DNA of 64,000 nucleotides from Actinopolymorpha pittospori (GCF_014873875.1 NZ_JADBEM010000001.1:2914001-2978000), one strand, 5' to 3'; shown: positions 51,056 to 60,386, numbered from the stretch's first letter. Notes: generated from the sequence alone by a model not told the origin. Numbers and translations are program-made.

Positions 51056-53413
51056 TCAGGGTCGGGCGGCGCTGACCGGTCTGCCCTGTTCGGAGGCCCA
51101 CGCGGCGATCTGGGCGCGGGAGGTGAAGCCCAGCTTCACCAGGATGTTCTCGACATGGCTCTCGGCGGTGCGCTGGGCGATCACCAGCCGCCGGGCGATC
51201 TCCTTGTTGCTGCGACCCTCGGCCACGAGTTCGGCGATCTCCCGTTCCCGGCGGGTCAACGGCGAGGAGTCCGCGTCCCTGACCGCCGGGGAGCGGCTCC
51301 GCTCGTCCCGCAGCGCGAGGGCGAGGGTCTGCTCGAGGTTGAGGGCCGAGCCGTCGCCGAGTGCGGCCTGGTACGCGTGCTCGCCCATCGCGCCACGTAC
51401 CTGGTCGACGAGGTCGTCCTTGTAGGCGGTGAGATGGGTGTAGTCCCCGGGCGCCAGGCCGAGCGAACGGCCGAGCGAGAGTTGCGCGCCGAGCAGGTGC
51501 GCGGCACGCACGTGGTCGTGTTCGGTCGCGGCGGCGAGCGCGAGCACCTCGAGGTTCAGTGCGATGCCGAGCCTGTCACCGAGCCCCTGGTTGATGCGCA
51601 GGCTCTCCAGCTCCCACTCGGTCGCCTGGTCGGTGTCACCCTGTCGCCAGCGTTGGATGCCGAGCGCCAGCAGCGCGTAGGACCGGTGCCAGACGTCCCC
51701 GCTCCTTTCGCACACCGCGAGCGCCTCCTCCGCCGCTGCCACGGCCGGGCCGTCGTCGTGCAGCGCCGAGTGGGTGAGGGACAGCCGGATCAGCGCCGCC
51801 GCGACGCCGTGCTGGTCGTTCAGCTCGCGCAGCCGGTCCAGGGCCTCCTCGTAGTGGGCGAGCCCGGTGGTCGCGTCGCCGGTCGAGGTCTCGATCAGGC
51901 CCGACAACAGGGCGACGTACCCGAGTAGGGACGGCGCGTCGAGCCGCTCGCCGAGCGACCGTGTCTCGGCGAGCAGGGAGGCGGCCGGTTCGAAGTCGGC
52001 CTGGATGGTGGCCAGCCACGCGGCCACCCACAGCGCCTGCGCACGGCTGAGCGTGGCGGCCGGCTCCATCGCGAGCATCCGGCCGAGCCACTGCCGTCCC
52101 TCGTTGACCGAGGCGGTGTTGATCCAGTGGTAGAGCAGGCCGGTCGCGAGCCGCAGCCCGGCCGCACCGTCGAGCCGCTCGGTGCTGGCGAAGTCGAGCG
52201 CGGCGCGCAGGTCGGCCTGGTCGAGTTCGAGTCCGTGCAGCCACTCGACCTGGTGGGAGCCGAACGCCACCCGGGCTGTACGGGAGACCAGGTCCACGTA
52301 GTAGTCGGCGTGCCGGCCTCGCAGCCGCGACGCCTCGTCCCGCTCCGCCAGCCGGCGCAGGCCGTACTGTCGGATCAGGCCGAGCTGGCGGTACCTCGCG
52401 ATGCCGTGGTGTTCCTCGCGGTGGAGCACTGACTTGTCGAGCAGGCCGGTGACGAGGTCCATGACGTCCTCGGCCGCGATGCCGTCCCCGGAGCAGACCG
52501 CCTCCGCCGCCGCCAGGTCGAAGCTGCCCGCGAAGACCGCGCTGCGGGCCCAGAGCACCCGTTCCGCCGGGGAGCACAGGTCGAAGCTCCAGTCCAGCAA
52601 CGCCGCGAGCGTGCGGTGCCGGGGCGCCGCGGTGTCGGGACCGGTCGTGAGGAGGCGGTCCCAGTCGTCGAGCCGGGCCAGGATCTGGGCCGGGGTCAGC
52701 GTGCGCAGTCGGGCGGCGGCGAGCTCGATACCGAGCGGTAGACCGTCCAGGCGGCGGCAGATCTCGACGACCGCGTCCCGGTTCTCGTCGTTCAGGGTGA
52801 AGTCGTGTTGGACGGCGGTCGCACGTTCGGCGAACAGCACGACCGACTCGAAGCGCGCCAGCAGGTGCGGCTGGGATCCGACCGTACCGGCGGCGGCGCC
52901 CGGTACGGGAAGGGGGGAGACCGACAGCGTGTGCTCCGTGGCGACGTTCAGCCGCTGCCGGCTGGTGGCCAGGACGTGGAGGCCGGGCGCCTCCCTGAGC
53001 AGCCGCTCGGCGAGGGCTCCGACCTCGGGCGCGAGGTGCTCGCAGTTGTCCAGGACCAACAGAAGTTGGCGGTCGCGGAGATGGTCCGCGAGTCTGCTCT
53101 CCGGATCGGTCGACGCGTGGTCCGCGACCCCGAACGTGTCGAGGATGGTCTCGGTGAGTCGCCGCGGATCGGGAAGCGTCGCCAGGTCGACCAGCCAGAC
53201 CCCGTCGCGGAACGCGCGGTGAACGCCGGCGGAAGCGCGGAGCGCGAGCCGCGACTTGCCGACTCCGCCGAACCCGGTGAGAGTGACCATCCGGGTGCCG
53301 GCGACCAGTCGCTTGACGTCGGCGACCTCCCGGCGCCGGCCGACAAAACTCGTGGCCTCCACGGGCAGGTTTCCCGCTCGTGGACTCGCGGCGTTCGGCA
53401 CGACCCTTGACAT
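51056..53413 (-). CDS. LuxR-type regulator with NB-ARC ATPase and TPR domains
   Basis: The 785-residue protein has an N-terminal ATPase (about 22-330) with P-loop GFGGVGKSRLA near 48-58 and LLLVLDNCEHLAPEV as Walker B. TPR-like helical repeats follow (about 380-690). The C-terminal LuxR helix-turn-helix (about 715-775) reads LTRREREIAELVAEGRSNKE and onward. Such large proteins oligomerise on ATP and ligand binding. ATG 53413 is used; no SD is visible, and an in-frame TTG at 53458 would add 15 residues. It is divergent from the globin operon, a possible target. Confidence 0.9.
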   Translation of the reverse strand: MSRVVPNAASPRAGNLPVEATSFVGRRREVADVKRLVAGTRMVTLTGFGGVGKSRLALRASAGVHRAFRDGVWLVDLATLPDPRRLTETILDTFGVADHASTDPESRLADHLRDRQLLLVLDNCEHLAPEVGALAERLLREAPGLHVLATSRQRLNVATEHTLSVSPLPVPGAAAGTVGSQPHLLARFESVVLFAERATAVQHDFTLNDENRDAVVEICRRLDGLPLGIELAAARLRTLTPAQILARLDDWDRLLTTGPDTAAPRHRTLAALLDWSFDLCSPAERVLWARSAVFAGSFDLAAAEAVCSGDGIAAEDVMDLVTGLLDKSVLHREEHHGIARYRQLGLIRQYGLRRLAERDEASRLRGRHADYYVDLVSRTARVAFGSHQVEWLHGLELDQADLRAALDFASTERLDGAAGLRLATGLLYHWINTASVNEGRQWLGRMLAMEPAATLSRAQALWVAAWLATIQADFEPAASLLAETRSLGERLDAPSLLGYVALLSGLIETSTGDATTGLAHYEEALDRLRELNDQHGVAAALIRLSLTHSALHDDGPAVAAAEEALAVCERSGDVWHRSYALLALGIQRWRQGDTDQATEWELESLRINQGLGDRLGIALNLEVLALAAATEHDHVRAAHLLGAQLSLGRSLGLAPGDYTHLTAYKDDLVDQVRGAMGEHAYQAALGDGSALNLEQTLALALRDERSRSPAVRDADSSPLTRREREIAELVAEGRSNKEIARRLVIAQRTAESHVENILVKLGFTSRAQIAAWASEQGRPVSAARP

Positions 53414-53746
53414 GACTACGAAGGCGTCGGGCGCGCCGAGGGTGGCGGCCGACGACAACTGTCATCGTAGCCGGGGCATGGGCCGACGCTCGCGACGCAC
53501 GAGGCCGCACGGTGGTTCCGGTCGGAGCCCGAAATTCCTGTGACGCAACGAACGGTTGTCAACGCCCTACGTGTGTCGACATGTCGTGACGTCGGGTTTG
53601 TCGCCCCGTCTGGCTGACTTTGGACATCATGAATTCTGCGTGACGTCGAAAGGTCTCAAGGAAGCGCCAAGGTGAGGTTGCGCGTTGTGTGTCGCCGCTG
53701 GTACCAATGCTTCTGATCTTGCGACGCGGGACGAAACGAGGCATCC
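53414..53746. promoter_or_regulatory. Divergent control region between LuxR-type gene and globin operon
   Basis: This 333-bp gap carries CGTGACGTCG twice (53585-53594 and 53639-53648), 54 bp apart. The palindrome CGACATGTCG (53577-53586) overlaps the first copy. Local AT content rises around 53600-53640. These are candidate sites for the LuxR-type protein. I could not fix a promoter with good -35/-10 spacing. Confidence 0.5.
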
Positions 53747-54139
53747 ATGACCGAGCATGCCCCAGACACCAATGGCACAAGCGATTACGAGCGGGTCGGT
53801 GGTAACGCTGCCGTGAGCGCGGTCGTCACGCGTTTCTACGAACTCGTCCTCGACGACCCGCAGCTCGCGCCGTTCTTCGAGTCGGTCGACATGCCGCGGC
53901 TCAAGCGTCACCAGGCCCTGCTGATCTCCCAGGTGCTCGGCGGTCCGGCCGAATACGACGGCCGTGAGCTGCGTGAGGCGCACGCCGGCATGCGGATCAC
54001 CCCGACCCACTTCGAGGCGGTCGTGAAGCACCTGGTCGCCGCGCTGGAGGAGGCGGGTGTCGAGCAGGACGTCATCGTGCGCGTCGGTGTGGCACTTGGT
54101 GCCACCCAGGAGGACATCGTCACCGACTCCACGGGTTGA
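53747..54139 (+). CDS. Group I truncated hemoglobin (trHbN/GlbN type)
   Basis: The 130-residue protein matches the 2-on-2 globin fold: YERVGGNAAVSAVV near 14-27, RFYELVLDDP with B10 Tyr 31, RLKRHQALLISQVLGGP with Gln 56 at the distal E-helix site, and REAHAGM with the proximal His 79. These are the residues used by trHbN for oxygen binding and NO dioxygenation. A short 13-residue N-terminal tail precedes the fold. The ATG follows AACGAGGCATCC. It leads an operon with a flavohemoglobin-like gene 16 bp downstream. Confidence 0.93.
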   Translation: MTEHAPDTNGTSDYERVGGNAAVSAVVTRFYELVLDDPQLAPFFESVDMPRLKRHQALLISQVLGGPAEYDGRELREAHAGMRITPTHFEAVVKHLVAALEEAGVEQDVIVRVGVALGATQEDIVTDSTG

Positions 54140-54155
54140 GGGCGGCTGACGTCGA

Positions 54156-55325
54156 ATGGACACCGCCGCGCTCCAGAAGAGCTGGCAGCTGGTCGCCCAG
54201 TCCGGTGACGAGGTGCCGCTGTACTTCTACTCCCATCTGTTCCTGTCCCATCCCGAGCTGCGCGAGATGTTCCCCATCTCGATGGCGGCCCAACGCGACA
54301 AACTGGTCGGTGCCCTGGGCCGGATCGTCAGCAATGTCGACCGCCTCGACGAGGTGACGCCGTTCATCCAGCAACTCGGCCGCGAGCACCGTCGCTTCTC
54401 CGTGGTCGCGGAGCACTACGGTGCGGTCGGTGCGTCGCTGCTCGCCACCCTGCAGCACTTCCTCGGGCCGGACTGGACGCCGCAGATCGCCGCCGACTGG
54501 GCCGCGGCGTACGGCCTGATCGCCAAGGTCATGGTGCAGTCGGCCGAGGAGGCCGCGGAGACCAGCCCGGCCTGGTGGACGGCCGACGTGACCGCGGTCG
54601 AACGCCGGACCCTCGACGTCACCGTCCTCCGCATCCAGCCTCGGCAGCGCTACGCCTACCGGCCCGGTCAGTCCTTCGCCATGGAGGTGCCACAACGGCC
54701 GCGGCTGTGGCGCTACTTCAGCCCGGCCAACGCACCGCGCGAGGACGGCTCGATCGAACTGCACGTGCAGTTGGTCGACGGCGGCCAGGTCAGCGGCGCG
54801 ATCGTACGCGCGACCCGGCCCGGCGACGCCGTACGGCTCGGCGCGCCGATCGGCACCGAGCTGACGCTGCCCGAGGGTGCGCGGCAGGACATCCTCATGG
54901 TGGCGGGCGCCACCGGGCTCGCGCCGCTCCGCGCGGTCCTCGAGCAGATCGATCGGACCTGGCAGGCCACCGGCAGCGCGCCCAAGGTCCATCTGTTCCA
55001 CGGTGTCCGGCTGCCGTGGAGCCTCTACGAACGCGAGCTTCTGACCCAGCTGGGCAGACGGCCGTGGTTCACCTACACCGAGGTGGTCTCCGACGACGCG
55101 TCCTTCCCGGGAGTCCGTGGCCTGGTCGGTTCGGTCGCGGCGAGAAGCCAGTCGTGGCGGGGGTGGTCGGCGATGGTGTGCGGTTCGCCGCCGATGGTCG
55201 CCCACACCACGGCCGAGTTGGTAGCAGCGGGGATGCCCCGTGAAGACATCCGCTCCGAGCGGTTCGGGGCGATCGGGGACGTCAACCATCCACAGCACGA
55301 CGCCAGGTCAGGTGATGGCCAGTGA
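54156..55325 (+). CDS. Flavohemoglobin-like protein (globin plus FAD/NAD reductase), Hmp-type
   Basis: The 389-residue protein has a 3-on-3 globin domain (1-135) with B10 Tyr 25 in FYSHLF, distal Gln 46 in AQRDKL and proximal His 78 in GREHRRF, the NO dioxygenase set. An FAD domain (about 145-245) follows with RYFSPAN near 194; the usual Tyr of RxYS is Phe here. The NAD domain (250-370) has MVAGATGLAPLRAV and VCGSPPM. It should reduce its heme through FAD and NADH and turn NO into nitrate. The stop overlaps the next start. Confidence 0.92.
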   Translation: MDTAALQKSWQLVAQSGDEVPLYFYSHLFLSHPELREMFPISMAAQRDKLVGALGRIVSNVDRLDEVTPFIQQLGREHRRFSVVAEHYGAVGASLLATLQHFLGPDWTPQIAADWAAAYGLIAKVMVQSAEEAAETSPAWWTADVTAVERRTLDVTVLRIQPRQRYAYRPGQSFAMEVPQRPRLWRYFSPANAPREDGSIELHVQLVDGGQVSGAIVRATRPGDAVRLGAPIGTELTLPEGARQDILMVAGATGLAPLRAVLEQIDRTWQATGSAPKVHLFHGVRLPWSLYERELLTQLGRRPWFTYTEVVSDDASFPGVRGLVGSVAARSQSWRGWSAMVCGSPPMVAHTTAELVAAGMPREDIRSERFGAIGDVNHPQHDARSGDGQ

Positions 55326-56023
55326 TCGAGATGCCCCGCGAGCGCGGCGCTCAGCGCCGTACCCCGCAAGCGATCCGCGCCGCGACGTTCTCGCAGCGCA
55401 GACGAGGATGGGACGAGGACGAGGTCCGGGAGTTCCTGTCCGCGATGGCCGACCAGATCCAGGAGGCCGACGCGGAGCGGGCGAGCCTGCGTGCCGAGGC
55501 CGAACGGCTGCGGTCCGACGCCGAGCGGCTGCGGTCCGAGCAGCGTGATCGGCAGAACGGACCAACCGAGATCAACGACCGTGCCGTGGCGCTGTTCAGC
55601 CAGGCCCAACAGGTCGCCGACCGGCTGGTCGAGGAGGCGGTCCAGCACGCCCGCGACCTGATGACGGCGGCCCGCACGCAGCAGCGCGAGATCCTGCAGC
55701 GGGCGCACGAGGCGGCCGAGACGGCGGCGCGTGAGGTGGGGGGCCACGCGTCCAGGTCCGAGCCGGGCGCACGTGGTGCGGCAGGCACGGCGGGGGACAG
55801 GTTGGGTGGCTACAGCACGCCGGTGCCGGAGATCGAGTACGTCCGAACGTTCGCCCACGTCGCCCAGGTGCAGTTGCGGTCGGTGCTGGACGCGCTGACC
55901 GAGCAGGTCGACAGGCTGGGCCAGGTCCCGCACTTCCCCGAGGAACCGGATCTCCCTCCCGACACGGAGGTGTCGTGGCAGCTGGAGGCCGGGCCGCACA
56001 CGCAGTCCTCGGAGTACCGCTGA
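55322..56023 (+). CDS. DivIVA-domain coiled-coil protein coupled to flavohemoglobin gene
   Basis: The 233-residue protein has a DivIVA-type N-terminal motif, ATFSQRRRGWDEDEVREFL near 20-38, then a long Glu/Ala/Arg coiled coil (about 45-150) and a disordered Gly/Ala part. A second helical segment (about 175-210, VRTFAHVAQVQLRSVLDALT) ends the chain. DivIVA proteins mark curved membranes and organise polar growth. The GTG start overlaps the flavohemoglobin stop (GTGA), so the two are translated together. Whether it places the globins at the pole is an open inference. Confidence 0.87.
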   Translation: MIEMPRERGAQRRTPQAIRAATFSQRRRGWDEDEVREFLSAMADQIQEADAERASLRAEAERLRSDAERLRSEQRDRQNGPTEINDRAVALFSQAQQVADRLVEEAVQHARDLMTAARTQQREILQRAHEAAETAAREVGGHASRSEPGARGAAGTAGDRLGGYSTPVPEIEYVRTFAHVAQVQLRSVLDALTEQVDRLGQVPHFPEEPDLPPDTEVSWQLEAGPHTQSSEYR

Positions 56024-56042
56024 GGTCCTGCGGCACACCACC

Positions 56043-56100
56043 CACCCGGACGAGAGCGCAACCGGACGACACAGCACCCGGACGGCACCGCACCCGGACG
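56043..56100. repeat. Spaced CACCCGGACG direct repeats
   Basis: CACCCGGACG occurs exactly at 56043, 56075 and 56091, with the shorter ACCGGACG at 56061. Spacing is 14-18 bp. The array follows the DivIVA-type gene; the rest of the 241-bp gap shows nothing else apart from the -10 of the next gene. Confidence 0.75.
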
Positions 56101-56252
56101 AGATGACCCGCGCTGTCGCGGCGCGCGACCCACCGACGCGCCGCGACGCGCCCAGGCTCGCGATCTCCCGGCCGGCCGGCGCGGGATGTGGCCCGCTCCG
56201 ACAGGTCCGTCACTCTCCGCGCTGCCTCCGACCGATCGAGTGACGAGAGCTG

Positions 56253-56258
56253 TAGGGT
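56253..56258 (+). promoter_or_regulatory. Leaderless -10 element of methyltransferase gene
   Basis: TAGGGT is followed by six bases and the ATG at 56265. There is no SD. Confidence 0.6.
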
Positions 56259-56264
56259 CCCGGC

Positions 56265-57176
56265 ATGACCTCCACGGACAGCCGGCGGTATCCCCCGACC
56301 AGCGAGCGTGTGACCGCGGACGCATACCAAGCCCGCGAGGGCGACTATCTGATCTATCTCTTCCATCTCGCGACGTACGACTTCGCGATCCCCTACACCG
56401 CCGACCGGCGGGTGCTCGACTTCGGTTGCGGCACCGGCTACGGCGCGCACCGCATCAGCCCGGAGTGCGGCTCCATCACCGGCGTCGACGTCTCCGCGTC
56501 CGCCATCGACTTCGCCCGCGACCACTACCAGGCCGCACGGCTGGACTTCCGGCACATCGCGCCGGTCGAGCAGGAGCCGCTGCCGTTCGCCGACGCGTCG
56601 TTCGACGTCGTCCTGTCCTTCCAGGTCATCGAGCACGTGCCAGACGCCGATCGCTACCTCGCCGAGGCGGTCCGGGTGCTCGCCCCGGGCGGTGTGCTCG
56701 TGGTCGCCACACCAGACCGCACGACCCGGCTGCTGCGCGGCCAGCGCCCGTGGAACCGCTATCACCTGGTCGAATACTCCCCGGCCGCGCTCAACACACT
56801 GCTCGGCCGCCACTTCCGCGAGGTCGAGCTCAGTGGCATGGGCGCCGATCCCGCCATCCTCGGACGCGAGCTACGCCGCAGCCGGCGGGTCAGGTGGATG
56901 ATGCTGCCGTTCACCTTCCCGGGGGCACCCGAGGCATGGCGACAGGCCGGCCTTGCCGCCACGAAGGCGGTGCAGGCGCGGCTGAGCCGACCCGCGGCCG
57001 GGAAACACTCCGCTGGGACGGGCGTCGAGGGCGCCGCCGGCGGTGCGGGCGTCGAGCCTGGTCCGTCCAGCACCTCCGGTGCCGCCGCGTCCTTCGGCTA
57101 CGACGAGACCGCGATCAGGATCGCCGCCGACATCCACCCGAGCGCCAACATCGTCGCGGTCGCGCGCAAGGCCTGA
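56265..57176 (+). CDS. Class I SAM-dependent methyltransferase
   Basis: The 303-residue protein has VLDFGCGTGYGAHRIS near 47-62 as motif I, GVDVSASAIDFA as motif II, and FDVVLSFQVIEHVPDADRYL near 108-127 as motif IV, where IEHV is common in glycolipid and small-molecule methyltransferases. VLAPGGVLVVATPD follows. The C-terminal part carries a basic helix and a Gly/Ala/Ser-rich linker (about 240-270). The N terminus includes a TSERVTADAYQAREGDYLIY helix. Acceptor unknown. Confidence 0.88.
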   Translation: MTSTDSRRYPPTSERVTADAYQAREGDYLIYLFHLATYDFAIPYTADRRVLDFGCGTGYGAHRISPECGSITGVDVSASAIDFARDHYQAARLDFRHIAPVEQEPLPFADASFDVVLSFQVIEHVPDADRYLAEAVRVLAPGGVLVVATPDRTTRLLRGQRPWNRYHLVEYSPAALNTLLGRHFREVELSGMGADPAILGRELRRSRRVRWMMLPFTFPGAPEAWRQAGLAATKAVQARLSRPAAGKHSAGTGVEGAAGGAGVEPGPSSTSGAAASFGYDETAIRIAADIHPSANIVAVARKA

Positions 57177-57316
57177 GCACAGCTGCTCGTACCTGCCTCC
57201 GGTCGGAGCTGTCGAAGGCCTCCGACATGTCCGGGCGCATGCCTCTGTCTGCTCAGCAGTGACTCGGCTGGCGTGAGAGACAGGATCGTCACACACGACG
57301 GGGGGGCGAGCTTGGC

Positions 57317-57886
57317 ATGGCGAAGTCAACACCGACGCAGCAGGTCGTCAACGGCATCAAGCCGGGCGCGTTGTTCCAGCCGATCGACGCGATCGAGCAG
57401 GGTCCGGACGTTTCGAGGTTCAACTTCCGGGTCGAGAACTCCTGGGTGAACGGCGCCCACAACCGGGCGACCGTGAACGAGTACCACGGCGCCAAGACGA
57501 CACATCGACGGGACAAGACGTACTTCGTGTACGACATGGACGAGCCTCCCGTCCTGCTGGGCGAGGACCGTGGCGCCGGCCCGGTGGACTACCTGCTGGT
57601 CGGGCTCGCTGGTTGTGTGACCACGACGCTGGTCTACCTGGCATCGGCGAGAGGCGTCAGCCTGTCCAGGGTCGACGCCGAACTCGACGGCGACATCGAC
57701 CTTCGCGGGATGCTGGGGATCTCGGAGGATGTCCGGCCGGGCTACCAGGTCATCAGGATGAAGCTGATGGTCGAGGGCGACGCCCCGCGGGAGGAGTTGG
57801 CAGAGCTGGTGCGGCTCGCCACGCGACGCTCACCGGTGGCCGACACCATCTCTCACGGTACGAGCCTGCAGGTCAGCCTCGGCTGA
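57317..57886 (+). CDS. OsmC-family protein with a single peroxidatic-type cysteine
   Basis: The 189-residue protein has the OsmC/Ohr fold: GAGPVDYLLVGLAGCVTTTL near 86-105 with the conserved Cys 100. The second reactive Cys of Ohr/OsmC is replaced by Ser in RRSPVADTIS near 169-178. It resembles the YhfA-like branch of the family, so a simple thiol hydroperoxidase mechanism is unlikely. The start is ATG 57317, with a G-rich run upstream. It stands alone, far from the OhrR-like gene at 27182. Confidence 0.88.
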   Translation: MAKSTPTQQVVNGIKPGALFQPIDAIEQGPDVSRFNFRVENSWVNGAHNRATVNEYHGAKTTHRRDKTYFVYDMDEPPVLLGEDRGAGPVDYLLVGLAGCVTTTLVYLASARGVSLSRVDAELDGDIDLRGMLGISEDVRPGYQVIRMKLMVEGDAPREELAELVRLATRRSPVADTISHGTSLQVSLG

Positions 57887-57951
57887 TCGGGCGCGCCGCC
57901 TCGCGGCGAGTAACGCCGGGACTGACCGCTCCTTGCCCGGGTCGACCCGGA

Positions 57952-57986
57952 GCGACGGTCCCGCCGGCGTGAGCGGGACCCGTCGC
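57952..57986 (+). terminator. Hairpin after OsmC-family gene
   Basis: GCGACGGTCCCGC (57952-57964) pairs with GCGGGACCCGTCGC (57973-57986) with one bulged C and an 8-base loop. There is no T-tract. Confidence 0.6.
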
Positions 57987-58141
57987 CGTACCTGACCGAA
58001 ACCGCCCGCTGTCGTTGACCGCGGCGTCCGGCGCGGGTGTGATCGTCCCAGTCGGACCGTCTCAGTGGGGCTCTCTCCGTCGGATCGTCCAGTCGGACCG
58101 TCCGAGTGACGGCCGTCGAGACGACTCGTCAGGAGGCGACC

Positions 58142-59356
58142 ATGGGATGGACAGGCCAGCGGTTCGAGCAGAGCGGTCCGTTGCGTCGTCGGTCGGCGCT
58201 GGGGTTGGGCGTCGCCGCGGCGTCCGCGGCGCTCCTGCCGGCCGGTCCGCCCGCGGCCGCGCAGGCGCCCAGAGGCTCCTCGAACGAACCGGACACGACC
58301 ACGGCCTGCTCGCTACCCAGCCGGCGTTGGAACGTCCGGGCCAGCGTCGACCGGGCACGCACCGAGCGCTTCGCGTCGTACGGCAACAGTGGGGTGGGGT
58401 GGACCGGCGGCGACAGCACCTACTCCGTGCCGCTCGCCGGCGGGCGCACGCTCTGGATGTTCTCCGACACCTTCTGGGGACCGGTCGACGCCGATCTCGG
58501 CCGCCCCACCACGGTGCCGTTCCTCAACAACTCCTTCGTCGTGGAGCGCGGTGACCGACTGCGCACCGTGGCCGGCGGCACGCCGCAGGCGCCCGACTCG
58601 CTGGTCCCGCCGGACGAGCCCGGCACCTGGAACTGGCTCGGCGCGGGCGTCCGGACCGACCGGTCGCTCGACGTCGTGTTCCTCGAGTTCGGACGCACGG
58701 GTCCTGGTGCCCTCGACTTCGCCTGGCGGGAGAACAAGCTCGGCCGGTTCGATCCCGCGACGCTGCGGCTGCGCGAGGTCGTGCCGCTGCCGTCCGGAGC
58801 CGGCGTCCAGTGGGCGTCCTGGATCATGCGGGAGGGCCGCCACACCTACGTGTACGGAGTCGAGGACGGTGGCCTCACGAAGTACATGCACCTCGCACGG
58901 GTTCGTGGCACCGACCTCACCGCCCGACCCTGGGAGTACTGGACGGGCGGTGGTTGGTCGGACGCCGAGGCCGAGTCGGCCCGCATCATGTCCGGCGTCG
59001 CCAACGAGTACAGCGTCTCCCGCTGGCGGGACGGCTACCTGCTGGTCACCCAGGACACGACCGAGGTGTTCAGCCCGAACATCGTGGCCTACGTGGGCTG
59101 CTCGCTCACCGGGCCGTTCACGCGCGCCGCGACGTTGTACTCCACGCCGGAGACCGGTGCCGGCGGGTCGTACGCCAACCCCAACATCTTCACCTACAAC
59201 GCGCACGAACACCCCGACCTGCGTCGCGGGTCCCGCCTTCTGGTTACCTACAACGTCAACAGTCTCGATCCGAACGCCGACCTGTACGGCGACGTGACGA
59301 TCTACCGCCCGCGCTTCGTGGAGATCACCCTCACGCCCGCGGGCCGCGGGGACTGA
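58142..59356 (+). CDS. Tat-exported protein, DUF5005/DUF4185-like beta-propeller
   Basis: The 404-residue protein has a twin-arginine signal (LRRRSALGLGVAAASAALLP near 15-34) and then a secreted domain. YGNSGVGWTGGDSTYSVPLA and TLWMFSDTFWG near 81-115 are typical of DUF5005/DUF4185 proteins, which adopt propeller folds related to glycoside hydrolases. FLNNSFVVE, WRENKLGRFDP and NIVAYVGCSLTGPF follow. I name the family from memory of these motifs; catalysis is not established. ATG 58142 follows TCAGGAGGCGACC. Confidence 0.78.
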   Translation: MGWTGQRFEQSGPLRRRSALGLGVAAASAALLPAGPPAAAQAPRGSSNEPDTTTACSLPSRRWNVRASVDRARTERFASYGNSGVGWTGGDSTYSVPLAGGRTLWMFSDTFWGPVDADLGRPTTVPFLNNSFVVERGDRLRTVAGGTPQAPDSLVPPDEPGTWNWLGAGVRTDRSLDVVFLEFGRTGPGALDFAWRENKLGRFDPATLRLREVVPLPSGAGVQWASWIMREGRHTYVYGVEDGGLTKYMHLARVRGTDLTARPWEYWTGGGWSDAEAESARIMSGVANEYSVSRWRDGYLLVTQDTTEVFSPNIVAYVGCSLTGPFTRAATLYSTPETGAGGSYANPNIFTYNAHEHPDLRRGSRLLVTYNVNSLDPNADLYGDVTIYRPRFVEITLTPAGRGD

Positions 59357-59418
59357 GGATGGGCGGGGCCGAGGGTCACGGGGACCGAGGCCGAGGAACC
59401 ACGAGGCAGCGAGGGTAG

Positions 59419-60339
59419 ATGAGCACGACATACGATCAGCCGGTCTCGCCGGCGATGGTCGCCGATGCCGTCCGCGGCCACGTGGGCGGCTCGGTGGACG
59501 CCGTACGCCAGGTCGACGGCTTCGTCGGCAACCAGGACTTCCTCGTCGCGACCCCACACGGCGACTTCGTCCTCAAGGCGATGGGTGCCCACTCGGTGGT
59601 CGCGGAGTCATGGGCGTGCGGGCGGGCCCGGGAGGCCGGCGTACCCGCTCCGGAGATCGTGGCGGTCGACCTCGACACGGCGATCCTGCCGCTGCCGTAC
59701 CTCCTCATGCGGCGGGTGCCGGGCGGCCCGGTCGACGACACGCACGAGGCGATCGTCGAGGTGGGGCGCCGGTTGCGTGCGCTGCACGAGATCAGGGTGG
59801 AGGGCTTCGGCCTGCTCACCGGCGACCCGGAGGCGCTCGGTGGGCCCGCGCCGGTGGCGCCGCGTGGTCGGGAGTCGAGTTGGTCCGACGTCATCGCCCG
59901 GCCGCTGTCCGATCTGGACGACTTCGTGGCGAGGGACGTGCTGGACGCGGCCCTGGCCGAACGCGTGCGGTCGACGTTCGCTGTCAACACCAGCTTGCTC
60001 ACGGGTCCGCGAAACGGCGTCCTCCTGCACGGCGACCTGCATCCGCGGCACGTCTTCGCGGCCGGTGACCAGCTGAGCGGCATCATCGACTGGGGTGACG
60101 CGACCGCCGGCGACCCGGCGTTCGAGTTCGGACGCTTCTCCCGGGTCGGCGACGCCTCACTCGACCTGCTGCTACGTGGCTACGAGCCGGACGACGCCGC
60201 ACTGGTGCGGCACACGATGGTGCTCTACCGGGTCCTGTGGTCGTTGTACGCCATCGGCTGGGAGGTGCGGGCCGGCGGCGACTGGGTGGACGGTCACGTC
60301 GCCGCCGTACGCGAAGGCCTCGACGTGCTGGGCGGCTAG
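59419..60339 (+). CDS. APH-family phosphotransferase (aminoglycoside/choline kinase fold)
   Basis: The 306-residue protein has the small-molecule kinase fold. GFVGNQDFLV near the nucleotide loop, FVLKAMG with the ATP-binding Lys near 52, and the catalytic loop VLLHGDLHPRHVF near 197-209 are present. IIDWGDATAGDPAFEFGRF near 219-237 provides the Mg-binding Asp. Members phosphorylate antibiotics, sugars or choline-like compounds; sequence does not say which. The ATG follows GCGAGGGTAG. Confidence 0.88.
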   Translation: MSTTYDQPVSPAMVADAVRGHVGGSVDAVRQVDGFVGNQDFLVATPHGDFVLKAMGAHSVVAESWACGRAREAGVPAPEIVAVDLDTAILPLPYLLMRRVPGGPVDDTHEAIVEVGRRLRALHEIRVEGFGLLTGDPEALGGPAPVAPRGRESSWSDVIARPLSDLDDFVARDVLDAALAERVRSTFAVNTSLLTGPRNGVLLHGDLHPRHVFAAGDQLSGIIDWGDATAGDPAFEFGRFSRVGDASLDLLLRGYEPDDAALVRHTMVLYRVLWSLYAIGWEVRAGGDWVDGHVAAVREGLDVLGG

Positions 60340-60386
60340 GCCGCGTCCTTGGGGTCTGCTTCCCGGCTGGCGCCGGTGCCCCCAGC

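Noticed and set aside
57317..57886. ohr partner of the OhrR-like regulator
   Set aside because: It is 30 kb away, lacks the second reactive cysteine and has no copy of the GTACACCAA palindrome upstream.
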